From NCBI RefSeq assembly GCF_002252635.1, contig NZ_NQKX01000012.1, forward strand, positions 1 to 48,987: DNA of 48,987 nucleotides, written 5' to 3'. Origin of the DNA: Synechococcus sp. MW101C3 (GTDB taxonomy: Bacteria > Cyanobacteriota > Cyanobacteriia > PCC-6307 > Cyanobiaceae). Of the stretch, positions 43,862 to 48,987 are shown in pieces. The position numbers and the translations under genes are program-made. Below the pieces are notes generated by a model. That model had not been told where the DNA came from. It did no database searches and saw only the letters and a program-made list of their open reading frames with translations. The number at the start of each line of letters is the position of its first letter. Position 1 is the first letter of the stretch.

Positions 43862-45385
43862 CTAGACCAGCAGCGGGGCCAGGTTCACCTCCGCTTCGAA
43901 AGCCTCCGCCAGGCGATCGAGCAAGTCTTCGCGCTGCAGGCCGTGGTGCGGCACATCCAGCGGCAGGGCGGAGAAGCCGCGCGCCTCGCGCAGCTGATTG
44001 AGCCATTGCCGCCGCCAGCGGCCGTTCTCGAACAGACCGTGCAGGTAGGAGCCGGCGACCCTGCCCGACCACCAGCCCAACCCGGCACCTGATTCACCAG
44101 CCGCCAGCGGCTCACAGTTGGCCGGATCGAGGCAGTGGGTACGGCCCTGATGCAGCTCGAAGCCTTCCAGCGGTGTGCCCGCTGCGGGCCAACAGGCGAA
44201 CTCGCGACGCTGTCGCAGGGTTTTCCCTGCCATGAAGTAGGTGGCCAGCGGCAGCAGCCCCAGCCCCCTGAGCCCCTCCTCGCCATCCGCGCTGGCGCTT
44301 CCCTCCAGCCTGTGCGGATCCTCCAGTCGTTCTCCCAGCATCTGCAGGCCGCCGCAGAGCCCGAACAGGTGGCCGCCGCCAGCCACGAAGCGCAGCAGCG
44401 CGTCGGCCAGTGGGCTCTCCTTGAGCACGGCCAGATCCCGCAGGGTCTGCTTGCTGCCGGGCAGGATCACTGCAGCGGGCTGACCGAGTGGATCCCCCGG
44501 CCGCACCCAGCGCAGGCGCACACTCGGCTCGGCCTCCAGCGGATCGAAGTCGGAGAAGTTGCTGATCGACGGCAGCCGCACCACGGCGATCTCCAGCTCC
44601 GCCTCGGGTTTGCGGGCCCGCCGTTCCAGCAGATCGAGCGAATCTTCCGGTGGGAAGAGTTCATCGAGCCAGGGCATCACGCCCAGCACCGGAATCCCCG
44701 TTTCCTGTTCCAGCCACTGGCGCCCCGCGTCGAACAGCTGCCGCCGCCCGCGGAAGCGATTGATCAGGATCCCCCGGATCAGCGGGCGCTCCACCGGTCT
44801 GAGCAGGGCCAGGGTGCCGACGATCTGGGCGAACACACCGCCGCGCTCGATGTCGGCCACCAGCAGGCAGCGGGCGCGCAGGAACTGCGCCAGGCGCAGA
44901 TTGGTGAGATCCCGCGCCTGCAGGTTCACCTCCACCGGGCTGCCGGCCCCCTCCAGCACCAACCGCCCGCCGGGATGGCTGAAGCGCAGGTCTTCCAGCC
45001 CCTGGCGAATCGCCTGCCAACCGGGGCGGAACCAGTCGCGGTAGTAGTGCTCGGCGCGGGCCGTGCCCACCGCGCGGCCCATGTGGATCACCTCGCTTGT
45101 GCTGTCGCCCTGCGGCTTGAGCAGCACCGGATTCATCGCCACCCGCGGCTCCAGGCCCGCGGCCCAGGCCTGCAGCGCCTGGCTGTAGGCCATTTCGCCG
45201 CCGTCCTCATCCACCCAGGCGTTGAGGCTCATGTTCTGCCCCTTGAAGGGCACCGGTGTTTCGCCGCGACGCCGCAGCACCCGGCAGAGCGCCGCCGTCA
45301 TGAGGGATTTGCCGGCGCCGCTGCTGGTGCCCAGCACCATCAGCGCCGGCGGCACAGGGCCGGAACCCGCAGCCGGTGCTGTCAC
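43862..45385 (-). CDS. cobQ: Cobyric acid synthase
   Basis: A 507-residue CobQ, which amidates four side chains of adenosylcobyrinic diamide in cobalamin (pseudocobalamin) synthesis. N-terminal BioD-like domain: [19 protein letters not shown] (P-loop), [35 protein letters not shown]. The C-terminal glutamine amidotransferase-like half has [26 protein letters not shown] (with the Cys nucleophile in GLCGG) and SYLHGLFEN for the His. It starts with GTG at 45385, overlapping the TGA of the upstream small gene (GTGA), so the two are coupled. Confidence 0.95.
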   Translation of the reverse strand: MTAPAAGSGPVPPALMVLGTSSGAGKSLMTAALCRVLRRRGETPVPFKGQNMSLNAWVDEDGGEMAYSQALQAWAAGLEPRVAMNPVLLKPQGDSTSEVIHMGRAVGTARAEHYYRDWFRPGWQAIRQGLEDLRFSHPGGRLVLEGAGSPVEVNLQARDLTNLRLAQFLRARCLLVADIERGGVFAQIVGTLALLRPVERPLIRGILINRFRGRRQLFDAGRQWLEQETGIPVLGVMPWLDELFPPEDSLDLLERRARKPEAELEIAVVRLPSISNFSDFDPLEAEPSVRLRWVRPGDPLGQPAAVILPGSKQTLRDLAVLKESPLADALLRFVAGGGHLFGLCGGLQMLGERLEDPHRLEGSASADGEEGLRGLGLLPLATYFMAGKTLRQRREFACWPAAGTPLEGFELHQGRTHCLDPANCEPLAAGESGAGLGWWSGRVAGSYLHGLFENGRWRRQWLNQLREARGFSALPLDVPHHGLQREDLLDRLAEAFEAEVNLAPLLV

Positions 45386-45753
45386 AGGCGCGGCCGGTAG
45401 CGGCTGATCGCATGGCGCAGCTGTTCCTTCCAGCCGGCGCGCGGAATCTCCTGGCTCCAGCCCGCCAGCAACTGACGACCCATGGGCGTGAGCCTTACCC
45501 GTTCGGTGAGGCCCTGACCATCCACTTCGCGGCGCAGCACGCCGAGCCGGATCAGCCAGATGAACAGGGTTTCAGTGTCGTCGGGTGTCAGCCTGGTGCT
45601 GCAGAGCGTTTCCGCGTCGGTGCGGGCCCACAGCGCCACGCTGCTGATCGCCTCCTGCTCCAGCAAGCGGTACAGACCGAGGCGAAATGGCAGGCAGCGC
45701 ATGGCGCTGGCGGCGCGGGACAGGGAGCGAGGGTTGTCCAGGATGGGGTCCAT
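45382..45753 (-). CDS. Small conserved cyanobacterial protein (Npun_F0494-like)
   Basis: A 123-residue protein resembling a family known only in cyanobacteria: [40 protein letters not shown] and [14 protein letters not shown]. The pattern [21 protein letters not shown] suggests a winged-helix-like fold, so a regulatory or adaptor role is possible but not shown. It lies directly upstream of cobQ with a GTGA start/stop overlap, so it may relate to cobalamin synthesis. The frame runs further upstream, but similarity starts near ATG 45753. Confidence 0.7.
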   Translation of the reverse strand: MDPILDNPRSLSRAASAMRCLPFRLGLYRLLEQEAISSVALWARTDAETLCSTRLTPDDTETLFIWLIRLGVLRREVDGQGLTERVRLTPMGRQLLAGWSQEIPRAGWKEQLRHAISRYRPRL

Positions 45754-45853
45754 GCGTTGATTCTCTCCAATCCCTGCTCCAGCCTGCGGAGGTTCCAGCC
45801 GAAGGCCGGCGCCGTACCCCTGGTTCGCCCTCCTGTTGTCCTGCGCTGCCGCC

Positions 45854-46468
45854 GTGTCCACCGTTCCGTTGGTGCTTGCTTCCGCCTCTCCGGCCCGCCG
45901 CCTGCTACTGGATCGGGCCCAGATCCCCCATCGCGTCTTGGCGAGTGGCTTCGATGAAGCCACGATCAAGGCGACGGATCCCTGCGAGCTGGCCGTCTGC
46001 CTGGCCAGGGCCAAGGCTGAGGCCGTGGCCACCGTCCTGGCCGACAGCGCCCCGGCCGACCCCTGCCCGGAGCTCGTGCTGGGCTGCGATTCGTTGTTCG
46101 TGTTTGAGGGCGAGATCCAGGGCAAACCCAGGGATGCCCTGCAGGCGATCGAGCGCTGGCAGCGCATGTCCGGAGGCTGGGGCGAGCTGCACACGGGCCA
46201 TTGCCTGCTGGGCAGCGGAGCCCCCCGCCTGGCGGCTGTCACCACCCGCGTGCGCTTTGCTCAGCTTGAGGCCGCTGAGATCGAGGCCTATGTGGCCAGC
46301 GGTGAGCCGCTCGGTTGCGCGGGTGGGTTTGCTCTTGAAGGCCGCGGCGGCCTGCTGGTGGAGACGATCGAGGGCTGCGTCAGCAATGTGATCGGCCTCA
46401 GCCTGCCGCTATTGCGCCGCTGGTTGAAGGATGAAACAGCCCCGCGGGTCAGCGGAACAGGTTGTTGA
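45854..46468 (+). CDS. maf: Maf family nucleotide pyrophosphatase
   Basis: A 204-residue Maf protein that hydrolyses non-canonical or modified nucleoside triphosphates. Family signatures: [20 protein letters not shown] near the start, [20 protein letters not shown] (Asp and Lys of the active site), [10 protein letters not shown] and [20 protein letters not shown] near the C-terminus. The usual Asp-Thr-x-Val is DSLF here. Start uncertain between GTG 45854 and TTG 45836. Its end overlaps the convergent YcgJ-like gene by 20 bases. Confidence 0.88.
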   Translation: MSTVPLVLASASPARRLLLDRAQIPHRVLASGFDEATIKATDPCELAVCLARAKAEAVATVLADSAPADPCPELVLGCDSLFVFEGEIQGKPRDALQAIERWQRMSGGWGELHTGHCLLGSGAPRLAAVTTRVRFAQLEAAEIEAYVASGEPLGCAGGFALEGRGGLLVETIEGCVSNVIGLSLPLLRRWLKDETAPRVSGTGC

Positions 46469-47333
46469 ACAGGTTCTGAAGGAATACCCCTGTGGGGTTG
46501 ACGTCCTCAAAACCACCTTGCTGCCCCTGGTTGTTCCAACGGCTGTCCTGGGCTTCCAGCCGCAGGTCGGCCCAGCGGAAGCTCACGTTGCCGTTGCGGT
46601 TGCTCACCTGCACCGGCCAGACACCAGTGGCGTCTCGGAGCACCAGGTTGCCCTGCCGGTTGAAGAAGCTGTAGCGGCGCCCATCCCCAAGCTCCACGTT
46701 GTAGGCCATGCCGTTCGACGATTCACGCCGATTGAGGACGCAGCTGCCGTTGAAGAGGCGGCGGTTTCCCTGACGCAGCTCGCAGGCGGTGTTGCCCTGG
46801 CTTTGCTGCCAGTTGTTGTTGTTCCAGTTATTGCCGTTGTTCCAGCTGCCGTTGTTGCCACTGCTGTTGTTCCAGCCACCGCCACCGCTGTTGTTCCAGC
46901 CGCTGTTGTTGTTCCAGCTGTTGCTGGTGTTGCCTGATCCCGGGTTGCGCCATGCGCCGTTGTTGCCAAACAGCTGCTTGCTCAGAGCCCTGCTGATGTT
47001 CTTGCCATCCCAGCCGTCGTCCCAGCAGGTCTGCCGCCGCACATCGCAGACATCGCCGTTGCTCAACTGGAACTGGGTGGGGCGGTTGCTGCCCGACAGC
47101 TTGCGAATCAGCTCCCGTTCGGCGCTGCGGCCGAAATACTCCCTGGTGAGGGTCACAGACACCCCGGTGCTGTCGAAGCACATCTTTGTGGCCCGGTCGC
47201 AGACCACGCCCTGGCGGGGGTAGTCGATGGAGGCATTCTTGGCGGCTGCAGGCTGAACAGCTACGAACGGCAGAAGCGCAAGGGGAAGGGCTGCTGCGGC
47301 AACCATGCGGCCGGCGGCTAGGCGGATGGACAA
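46449..47333 (-). CDS. Secreted YcgJ-like protein with Asn/Trp-rich repeats
   Basis: A 294-residue protein. A TTG at 47333 is favoured because GGGAG lies 6 bases upstream and gives a signal peptide with basic n-region (LSIRLAAGR), hydrophobic core and AAA cleavage site; an ATG at 47306 is the alternative. The mature part starts with a YcgJ-like domain: [20 protein letters not shown] and [11 protein letters not shown], with [15 protein letters not shown]. Then a ~60-residue Asn/Ser/Gly/Trp-rich low-complexity region ([18 protein letters not shown] and similar). The last part ([20 protein letters not shown]) has a pair of Cys and a beta-rich look. Function unknown, extracellular or periplasmic. 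Confidence 0.75.
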   Translation of the reverse strand: MSIRLAAGRMVAAAALPLALLPFVAVQPAAAKNASIDYPRQGVVCDRATKMCFDSTGVSVTLTREYFGRSAERELIRKLSGSNRPTQFQLSNGDVCDVRRQTCWDDGWDGKNISRALSKQLFGNNGAWRNPGSGNTSNSWNNNSGWNNSGGGGWNNSSGNNGSWNNGNNWNNNNWQQSQGNTACELRQGNRRLFNGSCVLNRRESSNGMAYNVELGDGRRYSFFNRQGNLVLRDATGVWPVQVSNRNGNVSFRWADLRLEAQDSRWNNQGQQGGFEDVNPTGVFLQNLFNNLFR

Positions 47334-47446
47334 GGGAAACTCCCGGTGGTCCCCAAAGCTACGAAGAGCTGGATAAGCCGGCATCTCTCGAATGTGTCCG
47401 CCTGGCCGGAAAGCATCACCAAGTCTTTCTGGTCAGGCAGCCCATG

Positions 47447-47472
47447 AAAAAGCCCCCGTGGAAGCCGGGGGC
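47447..47472 (-). terminator. Rho-independent terminator after psbC
   Basis: On the minus strand a 7-bp GC stem (GCCCCCG / CGGGGGC) with a 7-base loop is followed by five T. It lies about 40 bases past the psbC stop and fits termination of the psbDC transcript. Confidence 0.85.
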
Positions 47473-47511
47473 GGAGAGAGCAACCAGTGGTGCTCGGACA
47501 AGCCGTGGAGC

Positions 47512-48900
47512 TCAGTCGAGGTCGGGCATGGCCAGGGTGGGCTCGGCCTTGCGGTCGATGCCTTTCTCGAAGCCAGCCGCCGCGGCGCGGGCTCGGCCTG
47601 CATGCCAGAGGTGACCCACCAGGAAGAAGAAGGCGAGCACGAACTGGGTGGCAGACAGCCACTGACGCACGTTCACGAAGTTCACCGAGTTGGGTTCGGT
47701 GATGATGCCGCCCACGGAGTTGAGGGACGCATTCGGAGCATGGGTCATGTATTCAGCGGCCCGGCGCACTTGCCAGGGCTGAATGTCGTTCTGGAGCTTG
47801 TCGAGGCTGAGCCCGTTGGGACCACGCAGGGGCTCCAGCCAAGGGCCGCGGAAGTCCCAGAAGCGCATGGTTTCTCCACCGAAGATGATCTCGCCGGTTG
47901 GGGAGCGCATCAAGTATTTGCCAAGGCCGGTAGGACCCATGGCTGAACCGATGTTGGCACCCAGGCGTTGGTCACGCACCAGGAAGGTGAAGCTCTGGGC
48001 CTGCGAGGACTCGGCGTTGGTGGGGCCGTAGAACTCAGAGGGGTAAGCGGTGTTGTTGAACCAGATAAAGGCCGAGGCGATGAAGCTCATGAAGCTCAAG
48101 GCGCCAAGGCTGTAGCTCAGGTAGGCCTCACCGTTCCAGATGAAGGCGCGACGCACCCAGCCGAACGGCTTGGTGATGACGTGCCAGATGCCACCGAAGA
48201 TGCAGATGAGGCCGAGCCAGATGTGGCCGCCGATGATGTCTTCCATCGAGTTCACCCCGATGATCCAACCCTCGCCACCGAAGGGGGCGCGGAACAGATA
48301 ACCGAAGATCACACCAGGGCTGAGGGTGGGGTTGGTGATGATGCGCACATCGCCGCCGCCGGGGGCCCAGGTGTCATAGACACCGCCGAAGAACATCGCC
48401 TTGAACACCAGCAGCAGACACCCCACACCCAACAGGATGAGGTGGTAGCCAATGATGTTGGTCATCTGGTTCTTATCCCGCCAGTCCTGGGAGAAAAACG
48501 AGGAGTAGTTCTCCAGGATCTCAGGGCCGCGCAGGGCGTGGTACAGACCGCCCAGGCCGAGAACGGCCGAGCTGATCAGGTGCAGAACACCGACAACGAA
48601 GAAGGGGTAGAGGCTGGTGACCTCACCGCCGGGACCGACGCCATAGCCAAGGGTGGCCACGTGCGGGAACAGGATCAGACCCTGTTCGTACATCGGTTTG
48701 TCGAAGGTGAAGTGGCTCACCTCAAACAGCATCATTGCGCCGGCCCAGAACACCATCAGGCCAGCGTGGGCCACGTGGGCCCCGAGCAGACGACCGGACA
48801 GGTTGATCAGGCGTGCATTGCCGGCCCACCAGGCATAACCGGTGGAGTCCAGGTCTTTGCCGCCGACGGCCGTAAGAGAAGGACTAGAGAGCGTTACCAC
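47512..48900 (-). CDS. psbC: Photosystem II CP43 chlorophyll protein
   Basis: A 462-residue CP43, the inner antenna of photosystem II, with six membrane helices, chlorophyll-ligating His residues ([56 protein letters not shown]) and the large lumenal loop that reaches the Mn cluster, with the conserved [20 protein letters not shown] containing the Glu and Arg that neighbour the oxygen-evolving complex. The start is taken as GTG 48900 ([17 protein letters not shown]), the start supported experimentally in other species; an ATG at 48936 adds [12 protein letters not shown]. With GTG it overlaps psbD by 17 bases, with ATG by 53. Confidence 0.97.
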
Positions 48901-48987
48901 GGGGCAGAACCTCTTCAGGGAAGACGAAGTTTTCATGCGGCTGGTCAGCCGGTGCCATCCAGGCACGCAGACCTTCATTCAGAAGAA
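48884..48987 (-). CDS. psbD: Photosystem II D2 protein, 3' end (partial)
   Basis: The last 33 codons of psbD lie at the right edge and the gene continues outside the window. The tail [20 protein letters not shown] and [12 protein letters not shown] is the highly conserved end of D2. The stop TAG at 48884 lies inside psbC. D2 binds the photosystem II reaction-centre pigments with D1. Confidence 0.95.

Noticed and set aside
44135-45400. Plus-strand open frame of 421 codons opposite cobQ
   Set aside because: Shadow of cobQ; composition of an antisense frame and no conserved motif.
1-48987. tRNA, rRNA or small stable RNA genes
   Set aside because: Scanning by eye for T-loop-like GGTTCRA and conserved RNA motifs in the intergenic regions gave nothing convincing. 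A covariance search could change this.

Overview
The window looks like chromosomal DNA of a unicellular picocyanobacterium of the Synechococcus/Cyanobium type. The evidence is the overlapping psbD-psbC pair at the right edge, a phycobilisome rod linker, an ARC6/Ftn2-type division protein, a cyanobacterial group-2 sigma factor, a type II NADH dehydrogenase, and strongly GC-rich, GC3-biased coding throughout. I saw no tRNA, rRNA or CRISPR array.

Layout: 1-0.83 kb holds a DUF429 gene. 0.83-4.25 kb is lower in GC and gene-poor, with a secreted orphan, a cut-down polysaccharide-export domain and probable transposase and gene relics. 4.25-8.65 kb is a leftward housekeeping run, ffh, rpsP, phoH, a FUSC-like gene and a Bax-inhibitor-like gene. 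8.8-17.3 kb holds the Ftn2-like gene, pdhA, a histone-deacetylase-family enzyme, a sigma factor, the NAD(P)HX repair enzyme, mnmA and a small [2Fe-2S] protein. 17.36-18.87 kb is an IS5 relic and a gene desert. 18.9-32 kb is mostly metabolism and signalling: rhodanese, NUDIX, GH57, a GAF protein facing a hybrid histidine kinase, a cation/proton antiporter, SDR, amine oxidase, HAD, an ABC ATPase and an unusual PPC(DUF296)-glutaredoxin fusion. 32-38 kb carries YccF, NDH-2, a 2OG-Fe(II) oxygenase overlapping a Tat-exported phosphoesterase tail to tail, and a divergent MlaE-like/MCE pair. 38-43 kb has the rod linker, a small conserved protein, a three-gene ABC-2 exporter and a membrane protein. 43.3-43.7 kb is a second copy of the IS5 relic. 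43.9-49 kb holds cobQ with a small upstream partner, maf, a YcgJ-like secreted Asn/Trp-rich protein and psbC/psbD.

Translational coupling by 4-bp start/stop overlap is common: phoH-FUSC, NUDIX-rhodanese, MlaE-MCE and Npun-cobQ, with the ABC-2 genes overlapping similarly. The features I find most worth following are the PPC-glutaredoxin fusion, the two 98%-identical internally deleted IS5 elements that share a stop codon (MITE-like spread of a dead element), the MlaE/MCE pair without an ATPase, and the 92-bp convergent gene overlap. I did not find a clearly new multi-gene defence or biosynthetic system.
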